Assembly (NCBI RefSeq): GCF_020483305.1
Contig: NZ_JACWAB010000002.1
Span: forward strand, 62,001 to 126,000
Origin: Arthrobacter sp. UM1
GTDB lineage: Bacteria; Actinomycetota; Actinomycetes; Actinomycetales; Micrococcaceae
Length of the DNA: 64,000 nucleotides
Reading direction: 5' to 3'
Below the pieces are notes generated by a model. It was not told the DNA's origin. It made no database searches and was given only the letters and a program-made list of their open reading frames with translations. Positions 23,896 through 32,726 of the stretch are shown here, piece after piece. Both the position numbers and the translations under genes were made by a program. How positions within the stretch are numbered: position 1 is the stretch's first letter; every line of letters starts with the position of its first letter.

Positions 23896-26075
23896 CGCCG
23901 CGGCGCAGGCGAGGAGACGCGGAGGAGCCGCCGCCGCGTGCTGAGGCTTCAGCCGCCTCCGGGCGCCGTGCTCCTGACCGCGTTCACTCTTGTTCGCCGG
24001 CCCCCGACGCTGTCCTCCGTGCGCGCGGCCTCGTCAAGTCTTTCGGCCGCGGCGAGGGCGCGCAGAGAGTGGTCGACGGCGTCGATCTCGACCTCCGCCC
24101 CGGCGAGACGGTGGCGCTGCTCGGGGCCTCGGGCTCCGGCAAGTCGACGCTGCTCAATCTCATCGGCCTGCTCATGGAGCCGGACGAGGGCGCGATCGAG
24201 ATCTGCGGCGAGCCCGTGGCCGGAGGGCCGGCTGCCGGAGGGACCGCCGCACAGCGGTCCCGCGCGCGCCTGGCCCGCATCTCCCACGTGTTCCAGGCGT
24301 TCCACCTCATCGAGCACAAGACGGTGGCCCAGAACGTCGAGCTGCCGCTCATCCACGCGGGCGTGCCCCGGAGCGAGCGCCGCCAGGCGGTTCAGGAGGC
24401 GCTGGACTCGCTGGGCATGGGCCACCGCGCGGAGGCCCGTCCCTCGACGCTCTCCGGCGGGGAGAAGCAGCGCGCGGCGATCGCCCGGGCCATCGTGACC
24501 CGCCCGAGCGTCCTGCTCTGCGACGAGCCCACGGGATCGCTCGACTCCGTCCGCACCGCCGAGGTCGTGGGCCTGCTCAGGGCAGTGACTCGCTCGGACT
24601 CGGCCACGGTCATCGTGACCCATGACCAGAGCGTCGCCGCCCGGTGCGACAGGGTCCTGAGGCTGGTGGACGGGCGGATCGCGGACGGCGGGCTTCCGGC
24701 CGGTCCGGACGAGCCGACGCACCCGGGTCTCGCCGAGACGGCTCGCCTTCCCCTGGCTGAGGTCCCTGCCCTGGCGTCTCACACCCAGGCGAACGTCCCG
24801 TCACGTCAGACCGCAGGGAGGCCTCGTGGCGAGGCCGGCAACCCGTCTCGTCGCCGGCTCGGCGGCTCATCTCCTCGTCGCGCCCGCGGTCCCCGGTGGG
24901 CGGGGGTCGCCTGGGGACAGGCCTGGAACGCGTTCTCCGGGAGGCTCTCCCGCAACCTCTTCACGATGTCCGGGGTGGCGCTCGGCGTGGCCGCGCTCGT
25001 ACTGTCCGTGGGCTTCGCGGCGACGGTGGCGGCCCAGGTCTCAGGGGCCTTCGACGCGTTCCGGGCGGACCGCGTGACGGTCTCAGCCCACCCGGACACG
25101 GAGCTCACCCCCGCGGAGGCTGTCCGGTGGGCGGAGACCATGCGCCGGGAGCGCGTGCTGCAGATCGAGGGGGCCGACGACGCGGCGCCCGTGCACCGCC
25201 TCACGGACGCCGGGGACCTGCTCTTGGCTGCGGACGTCGGGCAGCGCGCGGACCAGGTCTCGGTAGACGGGACCACGCCAGACGGCCTCAGGGTGCTCGG
25301 CGTGCAGGTGTCCGCCGGGCGGGCCTTCGACGAGGGCCATGCGGCCCGCCGGGACCAGGTGGCGCTCGTCAGCGAGAGGGTCTTCCAGCGGTGGGGCGTG
25401 GAGTGGACGCCGGGCACGGGCGTCGTCGTCGGCGGGGCGGTCCACGAGGTCATCGGCGTGGTCCGGGCCGGGGGAGGCTCCGCCGGGTCCCACGCCGAGG
25501 TGTATCTGCCGCTCGGCTCGGAGGCGGGCTACCTCAAGGGGAAGGCGTCGATGGTCGTCGTCGTGCGGCCCGGAGCGGCTACGGCGGTGGCCGCGCAGAT
25601 CCCGAGGGCGCTCGACCCCGCCCGGCCTGAGCGCATCGCGGCGGGCGCTCCGCCCGAGCCGGCCAGCCTCAGGCTGGCGGTGGACCGGCAGCAGCAGTCC
25701 CTCCTCGTGGGGATGTCCGCCCTGACGCTCTTCATTGCGGGGATCGGGATCATGAACACGTTCGTCGTCGCCGTTATGGAGCGCAGGGCGGAGATCGGGC
25801 TGCGCATGGCGCTCGGCGCCCCGCCGCGAGCGGTGGCGGCCCAGTTCTGCTGGGAGGCGGTGCTCACCGCGCTCGGAGGATCCGTGCTCGGGGTGGCGGT
25901 CTCGGTCAACGCGCTGTTCGTCATCGCTGCGGTGAACGGCTGGACGCCGGTCCTGGACCCGTCCACGGTGCTCCTGGGGCTGGGATCAGGGCTCGTCGTC
26001 GGCACCGGGGCGGGAATCCTGCCGTCCGTCCGGGCCGCCCGCGTGGAACCGGTCGCCAGTCTGCACCAGGGGTGA
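23892..26075 (+). CDS. MacB-like ABC exporter, ATPase and permease in one chain
   Basis: 727 residues from the GTG at 23892. After about 45 residues comes an ATPase domain with Walker A GASGSGKST, signature LSGGEKQRAAIARA and Walker B VLLCDEPTGSLDS, of the LolD/MacB type. A basic linker of about 90 residues follows. Then TM1 (LFTMSGVALGVAALVLSVGF), a 200-residue extracellular domain, and TM2 (LLVGMSALTLFIAGIGIMNTF) followed by the FtsX-type segment ERRAEIGLRMALGAPPRAVAAQF and two more helices. MacB-type transporters act as mechanotransmission exporters of peptides or lipid-like compounds. With the preceding adaptor it forms a two-gene export system; the substrate is unknown. Confidence 0.85.
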   Translation: MTPRRRRGDAEEPPPRAEASAASGRRAPDRVHSCSPAPDAVLRARGLVKSFGRGEGAQRVVDGVDLDLRPGETVALLGASGSGKSTLLNLIGLLMEPDEGAIEICGEPVAGGPAAGGTAAQRSRARLARISHVFQAFHLIEHKTVAQNVELPLIHAGVPRSERRQAVQEALDSLGMGHRAEARPSTLSGGEKQRAAIARAIVTRPSVLLCDEPTGSLDSVRTAEVVGLLRAVTRSDSATVIVTHDQSVAARCDRVLRLVDGRIADGGLPAGPDEPTHPGLAETARLPLAEVPALASHTQANVPSRQTAGRPRGEAGNPSRRRLGGSSPRRARGPRWAGVAWGQAWNAFSGRLSRNLFTMSGVALGVAALVLSVGFAATVAAQVSGAFDAFRADRVTVSAHPDTELTPAEAVRWAETMRRERVLQIEGADDAAPVHRLTDAGDLLLAADVGQRADQVSVDGTTPDGLRVLGVQVSAGRAFDEGHAARRDQVALVSERVFQRWGVEWTPGTGVVVGGAVHEVIGVVRAGGGSAGSHAEVYLPLGSEAGYLKGKASMVVVVRPGAATAVAAQIPRALDPARPERIAAGAPPEPASLRLAVDRQQQSLLVGMSALTLFIAGIGIMNTFVVAVMERRAEIGLRMALGAPPRAVAAQFCWEAVLTALGGSVLGVAVSVNALFVIAAVNGWTPVLDPSTVLLGLGSGLVVGTGAGILPSVRAARVEPVASLHQG

Positions 26076-26171
26076 GCCGGCCGAGGGCCGAGCCGCGACG
26101 GGAGGGGCGACGGGCGCCGACTGGTCAGAGCGGAGCAGCGGTGACTGAGCCGGGACGCGGCGAGAGGCGGC

Positions 26172-26711
26172 TCAGCGCTGCTGGACCGGCACTCCGGTCA
26201 TGCGCTCGATGCTGCGCTCGTACTCCGTCTGGCAGCCGTGCACGCCGGACAGCGTCACCGAGTCCCGGATGCAGCTCTGGAAGGGGCCCACGATGGGCTG
26301 CAGCGCGATGGCTCCCACCGTGAAGAGGGAGCTGAGCGAGGCGAACACGAGCATGGTCACCGCCCACGCCCTGATGACCCCGCGCACCCGGGCGCGGCCC
26401 ATGAGCACCAGCAGGTAGACGGCCACTCCCACGGATGCGAAGGACAGGGCCAAGGGGAGGAACAGCCACGGCAGCGGCGCGGACGAGTAGAGGATGACCC
26501 CGGTCATGAGGACCACGAGGAGCAGCATCCAGCCCCTCAGTGCCTTGGGGATCTCCACCGGGCCCTGCGGCCGCTGGGGCTTCTGCGGACGCTGAGGCTG
26601 CCGAGGGCCCTGCTGCTGCGGTCCCTGCTGCTGTGGGCCCTGGCGCTGCTGCGGCTGCTGCGGGCCCTGCGGCTGCTGCGGCTCGCGGGGAGGGAGAAAG
26701 GGGTGTGACAC
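26172..26711 (-). CDS. Small membrane protein with Pro/Gln-rich N-terminus
   Basis: 179 residues from a GTG at 26711. Residues 1-50 are a Gln/Pro/Gly repeat (QQPQGPQQPQQRQGPQQQG and similar). Three or four hydrophobic helices follow: GWMLLLVVLMTGVILYSS, LPWLFLPLALSFASVGVAVYLLVLM and AWAVTMLVFASLSSLFTVGAIAL. A short C-terminal part has two cysteines (QSCIRDSV and HGCQTEYE), possibly an extracytoplasmic disulfide. I do not recognise a named function. It is divergent from purN and converges on the ABC exporter. Confidence 0.6.
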   Translation of the reverse strand: MSHPFLPPREPQQPQGPQQPQQRQGPQQQGPQQQGPRQPQRPQKPQRPQGPVEIPKALRGWMLLLVVLMTGVILYSSAPLPWLFLPLALSFASVGVAVYLLVLMGRARVRGVIRAWAVTMLVFASLSSLFTVGAIALQPIVGPFQSCIRDSVTLSGVHGCQTEYERSIERMTGVPVQQR

Positions 26712-26750
26712 AGCCTCGAGCCTATCGAGGCCCGCCGGGAGAAAGCTGGA

Positions 26751-26756
26751 TAGGCT
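26751..26756 (+). promoter_or_regulatory. Likely leaderless -10 box of purN
   Basis: TAGGCT ends 6 nt before the purN ATG at 26763, and no Shine-Dalgarno sequence lies between them. Confidence 0.5.
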
Positions 26757-26762
26757 CGGGGC

Positions 26763-27392
26763 ATGAGAATCGTCGCGCTCGTCTCCGGCACCGGCTCCAA
26801 CCTCCAGGCCGTCATCGACGCGGTCCGGGCGGGGGATCTGCCCCTCGAGATCGCCGCGGTGGGCGCGGACCGCCCCGGCACGCGCGGGATCGAGCGCAGC
26901 GCGGAGGCGGGGCTGGAGACGTTCGTCGTCGACTTCAAGGCCTTCGCCTCGCGGGCGGAGTGGGACGCGGAGCTGGCCCGCGTGTGCGCGTCCTATGAGC
27001 CGGACCTCGTGCTCTCCTCCGGTTTCATGCGGATCGTCTCGGCAGAGTTCATCGCCCGCTTCCGGGGCCGCTACCTCAACACCCACCCCGCTCTGCTTCC
27101 GGCCTTCCCCGGAGCGCACGGCGTCCGGGACGCCATGGCGTACGGCGTCAAGGTCACGGGCTGCACCGTGCACTGGGCGGACGCCGGCGTGGACACCGGC
27201 CCCATCGTGGCCCAGCGCGCCGTCGAGATCCGGCCCGAGGACACGGAGGACTCGCTCCACGAGCGGATCAAGGTGCAGGAGCGGGAGCTCCTCATCGAGG
27301 TGCTGCGCGGCCTCGCGGAGGGAGGCATCCCGTCCGTCGACCTCCCGGAGCAGTCGCCCGGAGCGGACGACGCGGACCAGTCGCGCCGCTGA
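26763..27392 (+). CDS. purN: Phosphoribosylglycinamide formyltransferase (PurN)
   Basis: 209 residues, normal length. The N-terminal glycinamide-ribonucleotide-binding loop is LVSGTGSNLQAVIDA. The catalytic Asn and His appear in YLNTHPALLPAFPGAHGVRDAM, and the catalytic Asp in HWADAGVDTGPIVAQ. It transfers the formyl group of 10-formyl-THF to GAR, the third step of purine synthesis. It converges on an MFS gene; purH follows that gene on the same strand as purN, so the usual purN-purH adjacency is broken. Confidence 0.97.
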   Translation: MRIVALVSGTGSNLQAVIDAVRAGDLPLEIAAVGADRPGTRGIERSAEAGLETFVVDFKAFASRAEWDAELARVCASYEPDLVLSSGFMRIVSAEFIARFRGRYLNTHPALLPAFPGAHGVRDAMAYGVKVTGCTVHWADAGVDTGPIVAQRAVEIRPEDTEDSLHERIKVQERELLIEVLRGLAEGGIPSVDLPEQSPGADDADQSRR

Positions 27393-27404
27393 CCCGGGCT
27401 CAGG

Positions 27405-28796
27405 TCACTCCAGCTCCGCCCCGCGCGTCTCCGGGGCCCACGCGAACATGAGCCCGAGCGCCAGGACGATGAGCGCGCCCATGATCCAGAATCCAGCCGT
27501 GATGCCGAGGGCCGGCCAGATGACGCCCGCGAAGAGCATCGGCCCGAAGCCGGCCGAGATGCGGGAGGCGGCCGAGGCCCAGCCGAAGCCGCTCGCGCGC
27601 AGCTCCGTGGGGTACAGCTCGGACGCGTACGCGTAGAGCACGGGCACGGAGACCTGGATGAGGAACCCGTAGGCGAGCAGCCAGCCGATGACCCAGCCCG
27701 GCTCGGTCAGCCGCAGGCTCGCGAGGATGACGCACCCCACGGCGAGCGGCGCGCTCACGGCGAGCAGGATCCGCCGCCCCACGCGCTCCACGAGCAGCGC
27801 CGCGGCCACCACGCCGAGGATGCCGGTGAGCGCGGTGCCCGACGTCGTCATGAACGCCTTCGCCTCCCCGAACCCTGCGCCGACCAGGATCTTCGGCATC
27901 CACATGAGGCAGATGTAGTAGGCGAGCAGCACCGTCATGAAGAGCGCCCACGCCACGGCGGTGTGCCTGGGCGCCTGCGTCCAGAGGCGGGCGAGGAGGG
28001 AGAGGGGGCTGCGCGGCGTCGTCGTTCCCTCCGCGCTCCCGGAGGGGAGGGCCGTGTACTCGCGGCGGGGAGCGCCGGTGCGCTCCACGAGGGTGTCGAC
28101 GACGGCGCGCGCCTCCTCCTCTCGTCCCTGGCGGGCGAGGAAGAGCGGGGACTCGGGGACGGAGCGGCGCACCCAGGCGATGAGGAGGACGGGGAGCACC
28201 ATGAGGGCCATGAGGGCCCGCCAGTCGGCGAGCGTGGACATGAGCCACGCGGAGCTCGCCCCGCAGAGGGCGGCGCCCACGGGCCACCAGCCGTCCATCG
28301 CGGTGAGGACGCGGCCGCGGACCCGCGAGGGCGTGAACTCGCCGACGAGCGCATAGTCCACGGGGACGCAGCCGCCGAGGCCGAGGCCCGCGAGGAAGCG
28401 GAACACGAGGAAGAGCCCGTAGCCCGGGGCGAGCGCGCCGAGGGCCGTGAAGACGCCGAACACCCCGAGCGTCAGGGCGAAGGCCTTCTTGCGGCCGACG
28501 CGGTCCGCCACCCCGCCCCAGAGGAAGGCGCCGAGGCCCATGCCGATGAGGTTGGCGAGGCCGATCCACGAGGCGTCCGCCACGGAGAGGCTCCAGTGCT
28601 TGATGAGCAGCGGGGCGAGGACGCCGTTGAGGGTGACGTCCCAGGCGTCGAACATGAAGCCGAGGCCGCCGATGAGGAAGATCCGGCCCTGCACGCCCCA
28701 GCGGAAGGGGAGGGTCTGGACGATCTCGGCGGCGTCGGGGAGAGCGCCGGCGCGCGGGCCGGCCTCGGGAGGAACAGTGGGGAGAGCGGAAGTCAT
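27405..28796 (-). CDS. MFS transporter, sugar/organic-acid porter type
   Basis: 463 residues, about 12 transmembrane helices. Family signals include FMFDAWDVTLNGVLAPLLIKHW, motif A in GGVADRVGRKKAFALTLGVFG, and RFLAGLGLGGCVPVDYALVGEFTPSRVRGR, the combination seen in metabolite:H+ symporters for aromatic acids, niacin or similar compounds. It presumably imports an organic acid. The central loop (about 200-250) is cytoplasmic. The gene lies head-on between purN and purH, so it is transcribed against the purine genes and appears to be an insertion into that block. Confidence 0.85.
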   Translation of the reverse strand: MTSALPTVPPEAGPRAGALPDAAEIVQTLPFRWGVQGRIFLIGGLGFMFDAWDVTLNGVLAPLLIKHWSLSVADASWIGLANLIGMGLGAFLWGGVADRVGRKKAFALTLGVFGVFTALGALAPGYGLFLVFRFLAGLGLGGCVPVDYALVGEFTPSRVRGRVLTAMDGWWPVGAALCGASSAWLMSTLADWRALMALMVLPVLLIAWVRRSVPESPLFLARQGREEEARAVVDTLVERTGAPRREYTALPSGSAEGTTTPRSPLSLLARLWTQAPRHTAVAWALFMTVLLAYYICLMWMPKILVGAGFGEAKAFMTTSGTALTGILGVVAAALLVERVGRRILLAVSAPLAVGCVILASLRLTEPGWVIGWLLAYGFLIQVSVPVLYAYASELYPTELRASGFGWASAASRISAGFGPMLFAGVIWPALGITAGFWIMGALIVLALGLMFAWAPETRGAELE

Positions 28797-28907
28797 GGGG
28801 CACCTGGAGAGACGGGGCAGAGTGAAATTGTAGGAATGACAAGAAGGAGCCTACTCCTGTGTCCCCGAAAGGCAAGAAGCGTCCCCGGGCGGGCGAGTCG
28901 CGGCACG

Positions 28908-28913
28908 TAGACT
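28908..28913 (+). promoter_or_regulatory. Candidate -10 box of purH
   Basis: TAGACT lies 39 bp before the purH ATG; AGGAG near 28939 serves as the ribosome binding site. Confidence 0.4.
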
Positions 28914-28952
28914 GGGGACGTCCGAGAGCACAGAACCCCAGGAGCCTCATCC

Positions 28953-30566
28953 ATGACTGCCGTCCTCGACCGCGTGCCCCTCAAGCGGGCCCTCATCTCC
29001 GTCTTCGACAAGACCGGGCTCCCCGAGCTCGCCCAGGGCCTCCACGCGGCGGGCGTCTCGATCGTCTCCACGGGGTCGACGGCGAAGACCATCTCCGAGG
29101 CCGGCGTCCCCGTCACGGAGGTGTCCGAGGTGACCGGGTTCCAGGAGTGCCTCGACGGCCGCGTCAAGACCCTGCACCCGCGGGTCCACGCGGGCATCCT
29201 CGCGGACCGCCGCAACAGCGAGCACGTCTCCCAGCTCGAGGCCATGGAGATCGAGCCGTTCGACCTCGTCGTGGTCAACCTCTACCCGTTCCAGGAGACG
29301 GTCCGCTCCGGCGCGGACGAGGCCGCGATCATCGAGAAGATCGACATCGGCGGCCCCTCCATGGTCCGCGCGGCGGCCAAGAACCACGCGTCCGCGGCCA
29401 TCGTGGTGGACCCGGCGTCCTACGGGCGCGTCGTCGAGGCGGCCCAGGGCGGCGGCTTCGACCTCAAGGAGCGCCAGCGCCTGGCCTCCCTCGCGTTCGC
29501 CCACACCGCGGCGTACGACAACGCCGTGGCCGCCTGGACCTCCGCCCAGTTCGGCGAGGAGTCGGGGGAGACGGCCGAGTTCCCGCCGTACGCCGGCGTG
29601 GCGCTCGAGCGGGCGGACGTCCTGCGCTACGGCGAGAACCCGCACCAGGGCGCGGCCATGTACGTGGACCACGCGGCGCCCGAGGGGATCGCCCAGGCCG
29701 AGCAGCTCCACGGCAAGGCGATGAGCTACAACAACTACGTGGACGCGGATGCCGCCCTGCGCGCCGCCTTCGACTTCTCCACGCCGGCCGTGGCCATCAT
29801 CAAGCACGCCAACCCGTGCGGCATCGCCACGGTCTCCGAGGGCGGCGACATCGCCGAGGCCTACCGCAAGGCTCATGCGTGCGACCCGGTCTCCGCGTTC
29901 GGCGGCGTCATCGCCTCTAACCGTCCCGTCACGGCCGCGATGGCCGAGGCGGTCAAGGACGTGTTCACGGAGGTCGTCGTCGCGCCCTCCTTCGAGGACG
30001 AGGCCGTGCGCCTTCTGACGCAGAAGAAGAACATCCGCCTCCTCACCCTGCCCGAGGCGTTCGAGCGGGACGCCGTGGAGATGCGGCAGATCTCCGGCGG
30101 CATGCTCCTGCAGAAGGCCGACACGATCGAGGCCGACGGCGACGACCCCTCGACCTGGACCCTCGCGGCCGGGGACGCGGCGGACGAGGCCGTGCTCGCG
30201 GACCTCGCCTTCGCCTGGCGCGCCGTCCGGGCCGCCAAGTCAAACGCGATCCTCCTGGCCAAGGACCAGGGCGCCGTGGGCGTGGGCATGGGTCAGGTCA
30301 ACCGGCTGGACTCCTGCAAGCTCGCGGTGGAGCGGGCCAACACGCTGTTCGTGGAGGACGGCGAGGCCGTGGAGCGCGCTCGCGGGTCCGTGGCGGCGTC
30401 CGACGCGTTCTTCCCGTTCGCGGACGGCCTGCAGATCCTCATCGACGCCGGCGTGACGGCCGTGGTCCAGCCCGGCGGCTCCGTCCGGGACGAGGAGTCC
30501 GTGGAGGCGGCCAAGGCGGCCGGCATCACGATGTACTTCACCGGGACCCGGCACTTCTTCCACTAG
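28953..30566 (+). CDS. purH: Bifunctional AICAR transformylase / IMP cyclohydrolase (PurH)
   Basis: 537 residues, normal length. The N-terminal IMP cyclohydrolase (MGS-like) domain has [16 protein letters not shown] and NLYPFQETV. The C-terminal AICAR transformylase has [12 protein letters not shown], the Lys-His pair in [12 protein letters not shown], and [23 protein letters not shown]. It performs the last two steps of IMP synthesis, using 10-formyl-THF. A perfect palindromic hairpin follows 25 bp after the stop. Confidence 0.98.
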   Translation: MTAVLDRVPLKRALISVFDKTGLPELAQGLHAAGVSIVSTGSTAKTISEAGVPVTEVSEVTGFQECLDGRVKTLHPRVHAGILADRRNSEHVSQLEAMEIEPFDLVVVNLYPFQETVRSGADEAAIIEKIDIGGPSMVRAAAKNHASAAIVVDPASYGRVVEAAQGGGFDLKERQRLASLAFAHTAAYDNAVAAWTSAQFGEESGETAEFPPYAGVALERADVLRYGENPHQGAAMYVDHAAPEGIAQAEQLHGKAMSYNNYVDADAALRAAFDFSTPAVAIIKHANPCGIATVSEGGDIAEAYRKAHACDPVSAFGGVIASNRPVTAAMAEAVKDVFTEVVVAPSFEDEAVRLLTQKKNIRLLTLPEAFERDAVEMRQISGGMLLQKADTIEADGDDPSTWTLAAGDAADEAVLADLAFAWRAVRAAKSNAILLAKDQGAVGVGMGQVNRLDSCKLAVERANTLFVEDGEAVERARGSVAASDAFFPFADGLQILIDAGVTAVVQPGGSVRDEESVEAAKAAGITMYFTGTRHFFH

Positions 30567-30590
30567 TCCGAGCCCCTCCTCCAGCTCGTT

Positions 30591-30638
30591 TGTTGCGAGT
30601 TGGAGGAATACGAGGCTCCATTCCTCCAACTCGCAACA
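30591..30638. repeat. Dispersed hairpin repeat, copy 1
   Basis: Arms TGTTGCGAGTTGGAGGAAT (30591-30609) and its exact reverse complement (30620-30638) around a 10-nt loop. The same arm sequence recurs at 62479-62524, so this is a repeat family and not an isolated terminator. No U-tract follows; GATGAGG adjoins the right arm as in copy 2. Confidence 0.85.
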
Positions 30639-30747
30639 GATGAGGGGCGGGGCGGGGGCAGGGGGTCAGGGAGAGAGGCAGCGGCGGAGGCCGGCCCCTC
30701 CCGGCCCCTCCCAGCCCCCTCCCTGGCTCCCGTGTGAGCCTGGAGGT

Positions 30748-32316
30748 ATGAAGGACACCTCTCAGATCCCGTCCCGTCCCGGCACGGCGCACCCCGCTTC
30801 TGAGCCGGCCGCCTCGGCCGCGCGCTCCTCCGCAGCCGAGCGCCCCGCACGCTCCGAGGCGGACGTCGTCGTCATCGGGCTGGGTCCGGGCGGGGACGGC
30901 CTCGTCATGGACCTCGCCGCCCGGACCGGCGTGGGCGGCGGCGGGCAGGACGGCCGCCTGGAGGTCGTCGGGATCGACGAGCACCTCATCGGCGGCGAGT
31001 GCCCCTACTACGGCTGCATCCCGAGCAAGATGATCCGCCACGAGATCGAGCACTCGCGCGAGGCCGGCCGCAGCCCGGAGTGGAGCCGCGTGGCGCACCG
31101 CATCCGCAGCGAGGCCACGGACAGCTGGGATGACGCAGCCGCCGTCGAGCGCCTCGAGACGGCCGGCGTCCGCGCTGTCCACGGCACGGCCCGCGTGACC
31201 GGCGAGCGGGAGGTCACGGTCCAGCTCAACACGGGCGGCGTCGAGGTCATCCGAGCCCGGCGCGCGGTGGTGCTCAACACGGGGTCGGAGAGCATCGTCC
31301 CGCCGATCGGGGGCGCGGAGGAGGCCGGCGTCTGGTCGCATCGGGACGTGCTCACGGCCGCGGTGCTGCCGAGGCGCCTGGCGGTGGTCGGCGCGGGCGT
31401 CATCGCGTGCGAGCTCGGCCAGTACCTCGCGGGCTTCGGCGTCGAGGTGACCATGCTCGTCCGCGGCGGGGAGCTCATGAAGACCGAGGAGCCCGCCGCG
31501 TCCGAGATCCTCGCGGAGGCCTTCCGCCGCGAGGGGATCGACGTCCGCTTCCGCACCGAGATCCGCCGCCTGAGCCGGGCCGAGGGCGGTCCCGTCACCG
31601 CCGAGCTCACCGACGGATCCGAGCTCGAGGCGGACGGGATCCTCGTGGCCACCGGCCGACGCCCGCGCCAGAAGGTCACCGTGGACGGCCTCTGCCGCGT
31701 GCTCGTCCCGCAGGGCCACGCCTTCATCGGCGAGGACGCCGTGCCCGCCCGCGGCACCGAGCCGTCCGGCTGGCTCTACGCCATCGGCGACATGACCGGC
31801 CACGGCCCCTTCACGCACGTCGCGGACGCGGAGGCCCGGATCGTGGGCGGCGAGATCGCCGCGGGCGGCTCCCGCAGCGCTCAGCGCCCCTCCCCGGCGA
31901 ACGACGACGACGGCCTCCCGGCCCCCACCCCTTCAGCGACTCCCTTCCCCGTCCACGCCGTGCCCCGCGTGACCTTCACGGAGCCGGAAATTGCCGGAGT
32001 GGGGGTCACGGAGGCCCAGGCCCGGAAGCAGGCCGCCGAGAAGGGCTGGGAGATCGCTGCCGTGACCAAGGACCTCGCCGAGGTCTCGCGCGGCTGGATC
32101 GACCAGGTCCGCGGATCCATCACCCTCGTGGCGGACGCGAACGAGGGCGTGCTCGTCGGGGCGTCCGTCGTCGGGCCGCACGCGGGCGAGGTCATCGGGG
32201 CACTGACGCTCGCGGTCCATGCGAAGACCCCGCTCGCCGAGCTGCGCCGCGTGGTCTGGGCGTTCCCGACGCTCCACCGCGGAATCGGGGACGCGCTCAG
32301 GGAGCTGGGGGCTTAG
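30748..32316 (+). CDS. Flavoprotein disulfide reductase, dihydrolipoyl-dehydrogenase-like
   Basis: 522 residues from the ATG at 30748. After a 35-residue polar N-terminus, the FAD motif VVVIGLGPGGDG leads to the redox-active pair Cys85-Cys90 in GGECPYYGCIPSK, the CX4C spacing of lipoamide dehydrogenase and mercuric reductase but with a PYYG core in place of LNVG. An NAD(P)-binding VVGAGVIACELGQYLAGFG and the C-terminal dimer domain (FTEPEIAGVGVTEAQAR to FPTLHRGIGDAL) follow. The final His region deviates from the HPTLSE motif. An unusual insertion (about 380-400) separates the second FAD motif from the dimer domain. It reduces an unknown disulfide, metal or quinone. Confidence 0.8.
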   Translation: MKDTSQIPSRPGTAHPASEPAASAARSSAAERPARSEADVVVIGLGPGGDGLVMDLAARTGVGGGGQDGRLEVVGIDEHLIGGECPYYGCIPSKMIRHEIEHSREAGRSPEWSRVAHRIRSEATDSWDDAAAVERLETAGVRAVHGTARVTGEREVTVQLNTGGVEVIRARRAVVLNTGSESIVPPIGGAEEAGVWSHRDVLTAAVLPRRLAVVGAGVIACELGQYLAGFGVEVTMLVRGGELMKTEEPAASEILAEAFRREGIDVRFRTEIRRLSRAEGGPVTAELTDGSELEADGILVATGRRPRQKVTVDGLCRVLVPQGHAFIGEDAVPARGTEPSGWLYAIGDMTGHGPFTHVADAEARIVGGEIAAGGSRSAQRPSPANDDDGLPAPTPSATPFPVHAVPRVTFTEPEIAGVGVTEAQARKQAAEKGWEIAAVTKDLAEVSRGWIDQVRGSITLVADANEGVLVGASVVGPHAGEVIGALTLAVHAKTPLAELRRVVWAFPTLHRGIGDALRELGA

Positions 32317-32669
32317 GGCCGGGGAGGCCGTTTCGCTTCAGCCTCGTCGAGACGGCAGCAGAGGTCGTCGATGCGGTCTTGAAGAGTGCGAAGCTCCTGA
32401 CCGTCCCAGAGATCAGTGTCCGGATCCGCGCGCGTCAGTCGGAGCTCGGGGAAGATCAGCTCGAGCTGACTGCGCACGCGGAGCCAGTGTTCGCGGGCGT
32501 CCTCTACCGCACGGTCCATGTGAACGAGCTCGATGGCAAGCTGGTTCAGCAGGGCAGGTCGGGCCTCATCAGGCGAACCGTCAGCCGATGCCTTCCCATC
32601 TGGCCCCACGGCGCCGACGACGCTGTGCCGGACGCGCCGCTGACTCTTCCAGTGCGAGAAGAAGAACAT
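32313..32669 (-). CDS. Hypothetical protein with helical C-terminus
   Basis: 118 residues. The ATG at 32669 has AAGGGG 7 nt upstream, and a TACTAT box lies at 32699-32704 in a locally AT-rich gap. The N-terminus (MFFFSHWKSQRR) is basic and aromatic; residues 40-112 (LLNQLAIELVHMDRAVEDAREHWLRVRSQLELIF ... LRTLQDRIDDLCCRLDEAEAK) look helical with heptad spacing and a Cys-Cys pair. I do not recognise the family. It lies 58 bp downstream of hpaI on the same strand and overlaps the end of the flavoprotein gene by 4 bp. Confidence 0.55.
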   Translation of the reverse strand: MFFFSHWKSQRRVRHSVVGAVGPDGKASADGSPDEARPALLNQLAIELVHMDRAVEDAREHWLRVRSQLELIFPELRLTRADPDTDLWDGQELRTLQDRIDDLCCRLDEAEAKRPPRP

Positions 32670-32726
32670 CGTGCACCCCTTGAAAACAGACGTGCTTCAT
32701 AGTACTCGTCTTTGTTGTCAAGCGGC

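Noticed and set aside
26076-26171. tRNA or other RNA gene in short intergenic gaps
   Set aside because: I scanned the gaps for cloverleaf-like arms and T-loop GTTCGA/TTCRANYC patterns and found none with a full fold; the GTTCGA near 1044 belongs to the operator array.
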